Positions 8,847-17,835 are shown, numbered from the stretch's first letter. The stretch is DNA of 64,000 nucleotides from Pseudohalioglobus lutimaris (GCF_002866825.1 NZ_PKUS01000001.1:248001-312000), one strand, 5' to 3'. The notes: generated by a model not told the origin, from the sequence alone. Numbers and translations are program-made.

Positions 8847-8860
8847 TTGATGCGGATCAA
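8847..8860 (-). promoter_or_regulatory. Perfect FNR/Anr box for the cytochrome gene
   Basis: TTGATGCGGATCAA is an exact TTGAT-N4-ATCAA dyad in the gap between the hemerythrin and cytochrome genes. Read on the minus strand, TAGTGT at 8824-8819 sits 32 bp away as a weak -10, giving a start point near 8812 and a leader of about 74 bases. Confidence 0.8.
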
Positions 8861-8931
8861 GTCAGTAACCGTGTGTAATAACAGCCTCTAATCGTTGTAC
8901 AGGATCAGGGGAGGGGTTGGAGCTCGCTGGC

Positions 8932-9294
8932 TCATTTGAACGATGATTCAAGGATAAAGGACTCAAGCTCCTTGTCGATTCCGAACACATGGCGCTTGAG
9001 CCATTCTGTGAGATAGGTGGACACCACCTGTCTAAAGGCAACATCGAAATCATCTGCGCAGGGCAATGTGGCGATTTCTTCACGGAATTCGTCATGCGCA
9101 CGTCTGTGGGCGTCAATACCCGGATAAGACAGCATTTCCATATACTGCTCCTCGAGGGTGAAGTGCGTTTCGGCGTATTGCTGTAATTGCAGCACCACAG
9201 CGGACCCCGAATCGGGCTGACCGATCAGATCCAGTATCTCGAATAGCACCTGATGCTGGGCGTCCTGCCATATAAGGTCGCTGGTTTTGCGCAT
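8932..9294 (-). CDS. Bacteriohemerythrin
   Basis: A single-domain di-iron O2/NO-binding protein of about 120 residues from ATG 9294. The hemerythrin ligand pattern is complete: His in DAQHQVLFE, HFTLEE (HxxxE), HRRAH (HxxxH) and the distal HVFGID (HxxxxD). An alternative TTG at 9330 would add 12 residues; no ribosome site decides between them. It lies upstream of the haem-c lipoprotein gene on the same strand, with an FNR box between. A dyad resembling a DNR/NnrR site overlaps its start region. The role is probably O2 or NO scavenging or delivery in denitrifying conditions; this is inference. Confidence 0.85.
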   Translation of the reverse strand: MRKTSDLIWQDAQHQVLFEILDLIGQPDSGSAVVLQLQQYAETHFTLEEQYMEMLSYPGIDAHRRAHDEFREEIATLPCADDFDVAFRQVVSTYLTEWLKRHVFGIDKELESFILESSFK

Positions 9295-9329
9295 CTTTAA
9301 CACCCTGTCAAATTCGGCCGCAGCCTGCA

Positions 9330-9343
9330 ATGACTCAGGTCAT
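9330..9343 (-). promoter_or_regulatory. CRP/FNR-family dyad upstream of bacteriohemerythrin
   Basis: ATGAC-CTGA-GTCAT on the minus strand is a perfect 5+5 inverted repeat carrying the TGA-N6-TCA core of the FNR/DNR/NnrR family. The outer bases differ from the FNR consensus, and the GTCA arm resembles DNR sites. It is centred 43 bases from ATG 9294. No good -10 is seen. Confidence 0.4.
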
Positions 9344-9360
9344 GAAACTCATATTCAGAC

Positions 9361-9873
9361 TCATAGCTTCAAGCCACAGTATTGCCGAATAAATTCGGCT
9401 ATCGCCGGCACATCGCTAAGCTGGAGCAGAGGTCCACTGCAGCCATAGTCCGCAGGCGTCAACGCTGCGTCACTGGCGATGGCGACTATGGGCTGGGCCT
9501 CTGCCGGCAGCACCTCAGCGTTGTTGCTGCGCCGTACCACCTGAATCTTGGGCTGATCTCCCATTTTAAAGCCCTCGACTATCACCAGGTCCACCGGCTG
9601 CAAATGCTGCAGTAGCTCTTCCAACTCAGGCTCGGCGTCTTCCTTGAGTTCGCTCATCAGTGCCCAGCGCCGGTTGGAGGAAAGGAGTACCTGGTGAGCT
9701 CCGGCCATCCTGTGGGTATGGCTGTCGCTACCCCGCCGGTCGATGTCGAAGTCGCAGTGCGCATGCTTGACCGTGGAGACCCGCAGGCCGAGCGCGGTGA
9801 AGTGCTCTACCAGCCTGGCCACTAACGTCGTCTTGCCGCTGTTCTTCCAGCCGGTAATTCCAAACACTTTCAT
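9361..9873 (-). CDS. mobB: Molybdopterin-guanine dinucleotide biosynthesis adaptor MobB
   Basis: A 170-residue P-loop GTP-binding protein with Walker A GWKNSGKTT at about 7-15 and MobB features VSTVKHAHCDFDIDRRGSDSHTHRMAG and VIVEGFKMGDQPKI. MobB assists MobA in making the bis-MGD cofactor of molybdoenzymes such as nitrate reductase. ATG 9873 gives the standard N-terminus (MKVFGITGWKNSGKT); the extension above it overlaps the upstream gene. It is 17 bases downstream of a small membrane protein gene on the same strand. Its position beside nitrate-respiration genes fits cofactor supply. Confidence 0.92.
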   Translation of the reverse strand: MKVFGITGWKNSGKTTLVARLVEHFTALGLRVSTVKHAHCDFDIDRRGSDSHTHRMAGAHQVLLSSNRRWALMSELKEDAEPELEELLQHLQPVDLVIVEGFKMGDQPKIQVVRRSNNAEVLPAEAQPIVAIASDAALTPADYGCSGPLLQLSDVPAIAEFIRQYCGLKL

Positions 9874-9890
9874 TTCGCCACGCTGGTCAC

Positions 9891-10307
9891 TCACTGCACA
9901 TAGACTCCGTAGCTGGAAAGCCATTTTTCATCCAGCACCCAGCGCACCTGGTTTACGTCCTCCTGTTCACTGACCAACTGACCCGCACGGGACTGCACGC
10001 GGGCAAGCTCCTCTTGCGCGCTCATCATCTCGTCGGACACTGCGCTCGCATTCTGCAGAGAGGGAAACAGAATACGCAGGCCCTGAATGGCTGACATCTG
10101 CGCCGAGCGAGGACTACTGACTTCGGCAATACCGTTTTCCAGGGACAACACGCGGAAAGTGTACGGATAGTCCGACAGGGTATGGTCAGACTGCAGCGTT
10201 TCATTTATTTCCCGTACGCGAAAGTCGATGCTGCCAAGCCACCAGACCAGGCCGGCCACCAGGACGGCAGCAAGGAGGTAGAGATAGCGGCGGGTAAAGT
10301 CATCCAT
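9891..10307 (-). CDS. Small membrane-anchored protein of unknown function
   Basis: About 138 residues from ATG 10307 (MDDFTRRYLYL). One hydrophobic helix at about 10-26 is followed by a hydrophilic, probably periplasmic part ending in KWLSSYGVYVQ. A TTG at 10367 would extend it by 20 residues; neither start has a strong ribosome site. I do not recognise the family. It is immediately upstream of mobB on the same strand, suggesting cotranscription, but no role in molybdenum metabolism can be shown. Confidence 0.6.
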   Translation of the reverse strand: MDDFTRRYLYLLAAVLVAGLVWWLGSIDFRVREINETLQSDHTLSDYPYTFRVLSLENGIAEVSSPRSAQMSAIQGLRILFPSLQNASAVSDEMMSAQEELARVQSRAGQLVSEQEDVNQVRWVLDEKWLSSYGVYVQ

Positions 10308-10376
10308 GCCGCCAGATGGTTTTTCTGCAGTCAATGCGGTAGCTCCTCTGTAGAGATCAGTTTGCAACGATCCCGC

Positions 10377-11219
10377 TCAGGCAGCACCGATGGTGGTCCG
10401 GTGCAGCAGACGATCATACCCTTCGAAACCACCAGTGGCCCGGTGCAACACACTGCGGTTGTCCCACATCAGCAAGGTACCAGCTTGCCACTTATGGCGA
10501 TAATGAAAGGCTTCCCGGGTCTGCCATTCGTACAATTCGGTTAGCAACGCAGATTCCTCTTCGCCCTCCATTCCCTCTATGCCGATCATATAGCCCAGGG
10601 CCCCGTACAGACTTTGCCGACCAGTTTCAGGATGCGTGCGGATAATGGGATGTAACTGGGTCGCCGCTGCGTCCTCAGAGGGGCGGATATCCATGCTGCG
10701 CCCCGCAGCCTTATCCTCGTCACCCAGCACGCCACCCGGGGAATAACCCAGCACGGCGGAGTGCACCGCCTGCTTGCCTTCCAGGCGCTGACGGAGTGTC
10801 GCAGGCATTTGCTCCAGCGCACTGACCTGGTTGGCGAAGAGAGTATCCCCGCCCTGTGGCGGAATAGTGATGCCGTATAGGCAGGTTCCCTGGGGCGGCG
10901 TCGCCTGAAAGCTCCAGTCTGTGTGCCACTGCTCCGCGAAGATAGACGTGGTCTCATCGGCGCTGCGTTTTACGGCGATAACATGCTCCCTTCCAGGTAT
11001 CGGCGCAATGTAAGGGTCATCGCCAAACGGGCCGAAGTAGAGGGTGAAACGCTCCAGATCGTCATCCGTCAATTGTTGGTCGGGAAAAGACAGCACCAGA
11101 TGCTGCAACCAGGCCTCACGTATTGTCGCAACCTGCTCCTTTGCCAATGGCCGGGAAAGGTCCAGGCCGCGCACCTCGGCACCACAGGATTGATCACTGG
11201 CTACAACTGAAAGGCTCAT
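10377..11219 (-). CDS. TauD/TfdA-family Fe(II)/2-oxoglutarate dioxygenase
   Basis: A 280-residue non-haem iron oxygenase of the taurine/2,4-D dioxygenase family. The facial triad is His and Asp in WHTDWSF (about 102-104) and His in NRSVLHRATGG (about 263); the Arg of YDRLLHRTTI would bind 2-oxoglutarate. ATG 11219 is preceded by GTGGAG on the minus strand; a GTG 12 bases further up is less likely. The gene stands alone between the mobB group and a divergent exporter. The substrate (sulfonate, carnitine-like or other) cannot be inferred. Confidence 0.9.
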   Translation of the reverse strand: MSLSVVASDQSCGAEVRGLDLSRPLAKEQVATIREAWLQHLVLSFPDQQLTDDDLERFTLYFGPFGDDPYIAPIPGREHVIAVKRSADETTSIFAEQWHTDWSFQATPPQGTCLYGITIPPQGGDTLFANQVSALEQMPATLRQRLEGKQAVHSAVLGYSPGGVLGDEDKAAGRSMDIRPSEDAAATQLHPIIRTHPETGRQSLYGALGYMIGIEGMEGEEESALLTELYEWQTREAFHYRHKWQAGTLLMWDNRSVLHRATGGFEGYDRLLHRTTIGAA

Positions 11220-11386
11220 GTCCGGCTCCACTGCCTGAAGAAGGGGCTTACTCCACCATCGAGTATAGGTCTGCGACGCACCGAGTGAAATACCCGATAT
11301 CCGGCAGCGCGGTAAAACAGCTTGCCCCCTGCCTATGACGGGTTATCATCACTTCCCCGCCAACGCAGTCGCAAACGCTCAAGGCC

Positions 11387-12250
11387 ATGCCCCAGGCAAA
11401 ACTCATTCTCACCGGAATTATTGCTGTACTGACCATGTCAGCGGTACCGGTGCTGGTAAAGTCTACCGAGGCCAATGAATACGCTGTAGGTCTCGCCAGA
11501 CTGGGGATCGCTGTGCTCGCCTTCACCCCGCTGATTCTGTTCCGAGGACACCTGCTCAGACTCTCTGCCAGGCAGTGGTTGCAACTGGTCATTATCGGCT
11601 GCGTCTTCGGCCTGCACTGGTTGACCTATTTCATGAGTATCAAGCTGGCCACCGCCGCTATCGCCGCGCTCACCATCATCACCTACAGCGGCCAGTACCT
11701 GGTGCTGGCCTATATTTTCAACGGCGAGCGCGTTACCGCACCAGAGTGGCTGGCAATCTTAATCTGCTTCGTTGGCTGCGTTATCGTTTCTCCGGAATTT
11801 TCGCTCGGCAACAGCACGTCGGCGGGCATCGCCGTGGGTCTGTTTAGTGCACTGCTGTATGCCGCGATGCCCCTGTTGCACCAGCGCGCACGAGCCATAG
11901 GCACTCTGGAGCGGACATGGGGACAGTTTTTCTTCGCCCTGCTTGTGTTCCTGCCATTCTGGGGCAAAGCCAACTGGAATCTGTCCACCACTGACATTTA
12001 TCAGCTAGTGGTTTTGGGATTGCTGTGTACCGTGGTATCACACGGACTCTGGGTGAAAGCAAGCACCGAGTTGCCAGCCATTTACTCGAGCATGATCTAC
12101 TACCTTTACCTGCCCGGTGCACTGGTTGGCAGCGTTGTTTTCCTGGGCGAGGAGATCACCGCAGAAAAACTGCTGGGTTGCGCCCTGGTGCTGGCTGCAA
12201 GCACCGCACTCTCCATTTATCGCTACCGTCGTAGCCGCGGCGCGGTTTGA
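11387..12250 (+). CDS. EamA/DMT-family transporter
   Basis: A 287-residue inner-membrane protein with about ten hydrophobic segments in two EamA repeats. The motif regions ITYSGQYLVLAYIFNGE (first half) and YSSMIYYLYLPGALVGSVVFLGEEIT (second half) are typical of drug/metabolite exporters. A single gene, divergent from the dioxygenase. The substrate is unknown. Confidence 0.88.
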   Translation: MPQAKLILTGIIAVLTMSAVPVLVKSTEANEYAVGLARLGIAVLAFTPLILFRGHLLRLSARQWLQLVIIGCVFGLHWLTYFMSIKLATAAIAALTIITYSGQYLVLAYIFNGERVTAPEWLAILICFVGCVIVSPEFSLGNSTSAGIAVGLFSALLYAAMPLLHQRARAIGTLERTWGQFFFALLVFLPFWGKANWNLSTTDIYQLVVLGLLCTVVSHGLWVKASTELPAIYSSMIYYLYLPGALVGSVVFLGEEITAEKLLGCALVLAASTALSIYRYRRSRGAV

Positions 12251-12298
12251 CTACTGCACAACATGCTTTCAGGATAAGCGCCCCCTCTTGTCTCATGG

Positions 12299-13096
12299 AT
12301 GTCATGCATGAACTTCTCTAAGGAAACGGCCGTCCACGCCGCTGGCGATCATTTTTTCGGCGACATCTGCCCGGGCTGGGACATCGATGGCAATGCCAAC
12401 GGCGGCTACCTGATGGCACTGGGTGCCCGGGCAATGGCAGAGGCAAGCCGCCCTCACCCCGTTTCTGTCACCGCACACTTTCTCTCCCCCGGTAAGGTCG
12501 GGCCAGTGACCATCAACCCGGATATCATCAAGGCAGGACGCAGCTTCAGCACCGTGCGGGCGTCCGTACACGGCCCCGAACGCCCCATTATCGAATTGCT
12601 GGGCAGTTTCAGTGAACTGCAAAGAGTAGATGGCAACGTGATAGTGGATGCTGAACCACCCGACCTGCCCGATCCAGAGGACTGCATCCGCGTGGTACCG
12701 CACGAGCGTGGCTTGCCCCCAGCAATGATGAGCAAGGTGGATATGCGCCTGCACCCGGACGACGCCGGCTTCTATGCCGGTCGCGGCAGTGGCAAGCCAC
12801 TGATGCGTGGCTGGATACGCCTGCAGGATGAAGAACCCATTGATGCCTTTGGCCTGATCTTCATCGCCGATGCATTTCCGCCCACCGTATTCAATGCCAA
12901 CCTGCCCATGGCCTGGATTCCCACCCTGGAGATGACTACCCAGGTCCGCGGCATTCCTGAACCCGGTTGGCTGCGCTGTAAATTCAGCACCCGGTTTATC
13001 AACGGCGGCGTGCTTGAGGAGGATGGCGAACTGTGGGACAGCGGCGGTCGCATGGTGGCGCTGTCACGGCAGTTGGCCCTGATGCCACGCGACTAG
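12299..13096 (+). CDS. Double-hotdog acyl-CoA thioesterase (TesB-like)
   Basis: A 265-residue protein with two hotdog halves. The N-half has GWDIDGNANGGYLMALGARAM and SVTAHFLSP; the C-half has GWIRL...DAFGLIFIADAFPPTVFN and STRFINGGVLEEDGELWD, the usual TesB-type thioesterase arrangement. It hydrolyses acyl-CoA thioesters. The start may be ATG 12299 or ATG 12308; no ribosome site decides. It follows the exporter by 48 bases. Confidence 0.85.
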   Translation: MSCMNFSKETAVHAAGDHFFGDICPGWDIDGNANGGYLMALGARAMAEASRPHPVSVTAHFLSPGKVGPVTINPDIIKAGRSFSTVRASVHGPERPIIELLGSFSELQRVDGNVIVDAEPPDLPDPEDCIRVVPHERGLPPAMMSKVDMRLHPDDAGFYAGRGSGKPLMRGWIRLQDEEPIDAFGLIFIADAFPPTVFNANLPMAWIPTLEMTTQVRGIPEPGWLRCKFSTRFINGGVLEEDGELWDSGGRMVALSRQLALMPRD

Positions 13097-13137
13097 GCCG
13101 GTTACCGTTGCCCCCCGTTCTGACACAGGATGGGCGA

Positions 13138-14367
13138 TTACATCCTGTTGAATTCGATCTCACGCATGAAGGAGGCCATCTCCTTGAGGTACTTGCCCTT
13201 GTCCAGATGCACCAGGTGATTCCCCGGAAACCAGTGTATACGCGGCCGATCCCAATGGTCCCAAAGCAGCCGCGCGTGCTTGGGGGGCGCCAACCTGTCA
13301 CCGGCACCGGCAATCACCATCAGTCGCTCCCGGGGCAGTTTCGGTTGATATGTCAAAGCCGAATGCACTGCCAGTTCGTGGCGAATATCGCGCACGCTGG
13401 TGCCTGTCGCCTTTAACATCCCCTTGATCGACAGGTTAAGCGGGAACCACTCCAGCACCAGGTCGGCCAGGCTGACCACCGGCACATTGGGGATAGCAAA
13501 CTGCAGGCGCTCTTCTACAGAAGCCAGTAACGCGGAGGTATAACCCCCCAGGCTGATGCCCGTAACGCCCACCTTGGTGACACCCTCTGACTCCAGGTAG
13601 TCCATGAAAATACGAAAGTCATGCACCGCATGGGCAAAGGATTCGTTGATATGAGCGGTACCGTTGGCAAAGAAACCGTGACCGCTGAACGGCGACGATC
13701 GAGACTGCCGCTTGCCATGATGAGGAAGCGTGTAGAGGAGAATGTCGTATCCCTGCTTATAAAACCAGGGCAGCGCAAAGAACATGCGGTTCATCCAGTA
13801 GGGGTCAGCCATGAAGCCATGAATTACAGCCAACGTCGGCCTGGGGCCATCTTCATGACGCCAGTGCTGCGCTACTGCGCGCATGTTACGTTTCTGCCTG
13901 GGGTAAGCATCGCGTATCTTTGGATTGACCGTCCTGAACGGACTGTCAAAGCTGAGCAGGCGACAGGAGCCATCCTTGGGCCTAAAGCGCATGGGGCCCG
14001 CGCTGGATGAATGCATAGTCACTTTTGAGGAGTTGGGTCGCTTGAAAAATGCGTCCGCGTCGGCTTGATTTGCTTTGCGCTGATAATAGGCACGTGTCCC
14101 GGCATCGCGTTTAAGCTGCAGCGGCTGGAAACTACTGGGCAAGGCCAGCGCATTGAGCATGCCCGCTCCAGCTGTACGCAACAACAGGTCGCCAAACGCG
14201 GTTGCCTGGACCGTCACTTCTGTGCGCAGGTCCAGCTCAAAGTCGTCGGGAAACTTGTGGAAACTACTTTCCAAATGCTCCCACCAGGGTTGTTGCGGCA
14301 TGATACGTCGGCTGTGGCTGTAGGTCTCATTGGCGACGCGGGAGACGGTTCTGGCGATGTCGTACAT
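13138..14367 (-). CDS. Alpha/beta hydrolase (ABHD18-like)
   Basis: A 409-residue cytoplasmic hydrolase. The first core strand is TLAVIHGFMADPYW, the nucleophile elbow is GIS272LGG, the acid is probably in IAGAGDRLAPP and the catalytic His in WFPGNHLVHLDKGKY. The long N-terminal region of about 170 residues before the core fold resembles the ABHD18 group. It converges on the thioesterase gene and diverges from a lipoprotein hydrolase. The substrate is unknown. Confidence 0.8.
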   Translation of the reverse strand: MYDIARTVSRVANETYSHSRRIMPQQPWWEHLESSFHKFPDDFELDLRTEVTVQATAFGDLLLRTAGAGMLNALALPSSFQPLQLKRDAGTRAYYQRKANQADADAFFKRPNSSKVTMHSSSAGPMRFRPKDGSCRLLSFDSPFRTVNPKIRDAYPRQKRNMRAVAQHWRHEDGPRPTLAVIHGFMADPYWMNRMFFALPWFYKQGYDILLYTLPHHGKRQSRSSPFSGHGFFANGTAHINESFAHAVHDFRIFMDYLESEGVTKVGVTGISLGGYTSALLASVEERLQFAIPNVPVVSLADLVLEWFPLNLSIKGMLKATGTSVRDIRHELAVHSALTYQPKLPRERLMVIAGAGDRLAPPKHARLLWDHWDRPRIHWFPGNHLVHLDKGKYLKEMASFMREIEFNRM

Positions 14368-14544
14368 ACTGCTACTCTACAGGTGCTTTTATCGCAGTCA
14401 GTCTAACCGATAGATTCGCATGCGGGAAAGGACCAACAAAGTAGCGGCTGTTCAGGGCGGCAGATCGCCCCGGGCGAGTCATCCAGTTATACTCTCGGCA
14501 GATAATAATTCTGCCGGGGCCGCCATGGCTGCATCCTCCAGCAA

Positions 14545-15693
14545 ATGAAGCGCCTGAAAGAGGGCACGATACGCAAGTATCGACAACTGCCCACGGTCGC
14601 TATTTACAGTGCCGCCTGGCTGGCGCTGATGACGCTGCTGTCCGCTTGCACCAGTCACCTGCACCAGGCATACAGTCCGTCGTTGACCGCACACACCGAG
14701 TACGCCAGCTACGACAGTGGGCATTACGAATATGCAGCACCTGTGCCGCAACCTGAGTTCTATCCCATGCCCTTCCAGCAGATTCAGGGGTATCGGCTGG
14801 AGGGTTTGCGCTTCCCATCCAGCGAGGACAATGGCCAACCCGGCAACCTGGTCGACGCGCGTTACTTCCGCAGCCTGAAGCAGGGAAAGAAACCGCTGCT
14901 AATCGTCTTGCCGATATGGGCCACACACACCTTTCCTGCCACCGTGGTGTCCAACGGTTTCGCACTGCACTCCAAAGGGGACGCCAACGTATTGTGGATG
15001 CAGGGTGACGGTGCGTTATATGACTGGTTTGAACTCGCTGATGTCGACAATGAAACAGAATTCTTCGCCACAGTTGACCAGTCATCCGCACGCTTTCGCG
15101 CCGTTGCCATCGATACCCGCCGGCTGATCGACTGGGCACAGACTCGACCCGAAATCGACACTCGCCGTATTGGCATAATCGGTTTTTCCATGAGCGCACT
15201 GGTGAGTGCCAACGTGGCTGGCAACGACCCCCGGATCCATACTGCAGTTTATGTTCTGGGCGGCGCCCAACCCTGGAACATGATGGCTGAGTGCAACCTG
15301 GTCGTAGAGTACGCGCGCAAGCAGGTCAGCGAGCGCCTGGGCTGGTCACAGGAGGAATACCGGGCATTTTTCCGCCAGCAGATGCGCTATGGTGACCCCG
15401 CCCTGTGGCGTGGCCGTTACCGTCCCGAGAACACGCTCATTATCGAGAGTGATAAGGATGACTGCATACCGCCCGCCTCACGGGCTGCGCTCTTTGAAGC
15501 CACGGGCCAGCCCGAGCGCATCCTTTATCCCTATAATCACTGGCAGCCTTTCCTGTCGATGACGCCGGTAGGACGCAACGTGCTCAGCCGGGATATCTTC
15601 GAGTTCCTGGACCGTAAACTGCTGACGCCTGCGGGAGACCCACCCGCAGCGACCCCTCACCGCACCGCGCACAGCCCAGGAACCACGCGATAG
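14545..15693 (+). CDS. Lipoprotein alpha/beta hydrolase
   Basis: A 382-residue protein with a long basic N-terminus, a hydrophobic stretch and a lipobox (LLSA-C35), so probably an envelope lipoprotein. The hydrolase core shows a GFSMSA nucleophile elbow, an acid in ESDKDDCIPP and a His in YPYNHWQPF. The product resembles dienelactone-hydrolase/acetyl-esterase-like proteins, but no substrate can be named. It is divergent from the ABHD18-like gene. Confidence 0.75.
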   Translation: MKRLKEGTIRKYRQLPTVAIYSAAWLALMTLLSACTSHLHQAYSPSLTAHTEYASYDSGHYEYAAPVPQPEFYPMPFQQIQGYRLEGLRFPSSEDNGQPGNLVDARYFRSLKQGKKPLLIVLPIWATHTFPATVVSNGFALHSKGDANVLWMQGDGALYDWFELADVDNETEFFATVDQSSARFRAVAIDTRRLIDWAQTRPEIDTRRIGIIGFSMSALVSANVAGNDPRIHTAVYVLGGAQPWNMMAECNLVVEYARKQVSERLGWSQEEYRAFFRQQMRYGDPALWRGRYRPENTLIIESDKDDCIPPASRAALFEATGQPERILYPYNHWQPFLSMTPVGRNVLSRDIFEFLDRKLLTPAGDPPAATPHRTAHSPGTTR

Positions 15694-15763
15694 CATTCAA
15701 CCGTGGCCCAGTTGCCATTTCCGAATCACCAGAACATCGTGGAGGCAGCCGCAGGGTGAAACC

Positions 15764-16369
15764 TCAGTCCAGTAGCACCGGATACAGCGAACCAACCAGT
15801 AGCACCGCCATAGTGAAATTGAACGCGACCAGGCGCCTGCGGCTGGTAAGCAAACGCTGCAGGTGCAGGCCCATTAGTGTCCAGGTGCTGACACAGGGCA
15901 GGTTTATGGTGCCGAAGACAAGCGCCACCGCCAACACCGCCCACAGGTCCTGCGACGGCGCATAGACCGTCAGGGATGTCAGCGCCATGGTCCAGGCCTT
16001 GGGATTGACCCACTGGAACAGTACAGCCTGGAAAAAGGTGATTGGCCTGCCGCGGTCAATTTGCTCCTGGGTATCCCCCGCCGGCGCTGCAGCGGTGGCG
16101 ATTCGCCAGGCGAGATAACCCAGGTAGACGATACTAACTACCTTGAGGAGTTCGTAGCTGACCGGATACATCTCGAACAACCCCACCAACCCCAAACCCA
16201 CCAGAATCACCATGGCGGTGAACCCCAACGCCACGCCGACCATATGAGGTAGCGTGCGGCGGAAGCCAAAATTGGCTCCCGAGGCCATCAACATCAGGTT
16301 GTTGGGCCCCGGGGTAATGGAGCTGACAAGGGAAAACAGCGCCAGGCCAGTAAACAGTTCGTAAGACAT
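15764..16369 (-). CDS. LysE/RhtB-family amino acid exporter
   Basis: A 201-residue inner-membrane protein of six hydrophobic segments with the family signature SSITPGPNNLMLMASGANFG near the N-terminus and QWVNPKAWTMAL in the middle. It exports amino acids or related metabolites. I choose ATG 16369; a GTG directly before it (16372) is also possible. The gene converges on the lipoprotein hydrolase. Confidence 0.9.
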   Translation of the reverse strand: MSYELFTGLALFSLVSSITPGPNNLMLMASGANFGFRRTLPHMVGVALGFTAMVILVGLGLVGLFEMYPVSYELLKVVSIVYLGYLAWRIATAAAPAGDTQEQIDRGRPITFFQAVLFQWVNPKAWTMALTSLTVYAPSQDLWAVLAVALVFGTINLPCVSTWTLMGLHLQRLLTSRRRLVAFNFTMAVLLVGSLYPVLLD

Positions 16370-16468
16370 CACGCCATCATGGAGGATTAGTCGAGCCAGT
16401 TACTTGCATAAACACCAGTCAAGACCCGACTTTTTGATATAACAGGAATAGAATTGTACAAATAGGCA

Positions 16469-16535
16469 CCATCGTCCGGCTACAACCTGGCTGGATAAGC
16501 ACTTATCTATTGAAAGCGCTGGCCGAGGACGATGG
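16469..16535. repeat. Nested inverted repeat in the lysE/thioesterase gap
   Basis: CCATCGTCC (16469-16477) and GGACGATGG (16527-16535) are perfect 9-bp arms. Inside them, GATAAG-CA-CTTATC (16494-16507) is a second perfect dyad. The 240-base gap between the divergent lysE and PaaI-like genes holds nothing else I recognise. It could be a folded leader, a small RNA or an old palindromic insertion. Confidence 0.45.
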
Positions 16536-16609
16536 AGCCTGACAGAGTAAACCACCTCTAATACGACTGTGCAGTAAGATGGTGCTACCAATCAAGCGGA
16601 TAGTAGAGA

Positions 16610-17320
16610 ATGACTGAACTGAAAAACCCTTTCGCCAGCGAGGAGATTACCGCTCCCTTCAATGAGGAGTGGCAGGCAAAGCGCCGCGTGGCTGCGGCAG
16701 TACGACTACTCACCGAGGTACTGGTGACCAGTTCCCCCGACACCTCGAAAATGCATGACATCGCCGAGCAGTTGGAAAACACCGCCTCCGATTTCGCCTC
16801 ATCACCCCGCGTTTATGGTCGGCTGGACTGGATCGAGTCCGGGCAACACGGCTCCTTCGGACAAGTCAGCCATGAACTGAACCCACTGGCCGGCTACAGC
16901 AATCCGCTGGCCCCGCCGGTGACTACCCGGATCGAGGGCGACATGGCTATCGGGCGCTGCTTTTGTGGTTGGGCCTACGAGGGACCGCCCGGCAGTGTCC
17001 ACGGTGGCTATGTGGCAGCAATATTCGACCAGTTTATGGGCTTCGCACAGAAACTGGGCAAGCGCCCCGGGATGACTGGCTACCTGAACGTGAGCTACCA
17101 TCACCGCACCCCGCTCACCACTGACCTGCATCTGGAAGCACGAATCACCAAGCAGGAGGGTCGCAAGACTTTTATGGAGGGCAAGATGTTCGCACACGAT
17201 GAACTGACCGCCAGCTGCGAGGCGCTGTTCATCGAACCGCGAAAGGGTATGTACGCACTGAAACAACAGGCTCGCCCGGAAGAGGTCTTCTCGCCGCCAA
17301 CGGCAAGGTCGGGCGCATAA
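16610..17320 (+). CDS. PaaI-like hotdog thioesterase
   Basis: A 236-residue protein. About 75 helical N-terminal residues precede a single hotdog domain with GSVHGGYVAAIFDQFMG and YHHRTPLTTDLHLEARI, the PaaI/YbgC-type acyl-CoA thioesterase signature. ATG 16610 has only a weak purine-rich ribosome site. It converges with the DUF1761 gene, leaving 4 bases. The substrate is unknown. Confidence 0.82.
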   Translation: MTELKNPFASEEITAPFNEEWQAKRRVAAAVRLLTEVLVTSSPDTSKMHDIAEQLENTASDFASSPRVYGRLDWIESGQHGSFGQVSHELNPLAGYSNPLAPPVTTRIEGDMAIGRCFCGWAYEGPPGSVHGGYVAAIFDQFMGFAQKLGKRPGMTGYLNVSYHHRTPLTTDLHLEARITKQEGRKTFMEGKMFAHDELTASCEALFIEPRKGMYALKQQARPEEVFSPPTARSGA

Positions 17321-17324
17321 GCCC

Positions 17325-17729
17325 TCAGCCAAAGGCCCCCAGGACAGCCCCCATCAGCGCGAACTGCAGCACATTGTATCCGCCATCAATAGCGAACAGC
17401 GCGCGGGGGTGCCGGGAGAACAGGTAGTTGATACCAAAAGCCGTGGCGACAAAGCCAAGCCCTATCACCAGGCCGTGGCTTGCACCAGCGGTGATCCCGG
17501 CTGTATCCGGCATCGTGGCGGCCAGCACCATGGCCTGCACAACCGTCAATAAAAACGCGACGCCCATAATTACCGCGGGCTTGCCCTGGTTGGCCAGTTC
17601 TTCATCGGTCAGCCCGATGAACCCCTGCCACGATTTACCAAACAGTGGGCCATACCAGATGCCCCCCAGGACGAACGCCATCGCTGCCGCGCCCAACACG
17701 ACGACCCAATTGATGCTGCCCAGGTCCAT
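17325..17729 (-). CDS. DUF1761 membrane protein
   Basis: A 134-residue inner-membrane protein with four hydrophobic segments. The start MDLGSINWVVVLGAAAMAFVLGGIWYGPLFGKSW is the DUF1761 pattern. GGGAG lies 7 bases before ATG 17729. Function is not known for the family. Confidence 0.8.
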   Translation of the reverse strand: MDLGSINWVVVLGAAAMAFVLGGIWYGPLFGKSWQGFIGLTDEELANQGKPAVIMGVAFLLTVVQAMVLAATMPDTAGITAGASHGLVIGLGFVATAFGINYLFSRHPRALFAIDGGYNVLQFALMGAVLGAFG

Positions 17730-17835
17730 ATCAGTTCTCCCGTCATATCATTATTGTCAGTAAAGATTAGCACAAGGTCCCGGATACGACGCTCAGTCGA
17801 TATACTGCCGGCACAAGCATGATGGAGTACGGCAC

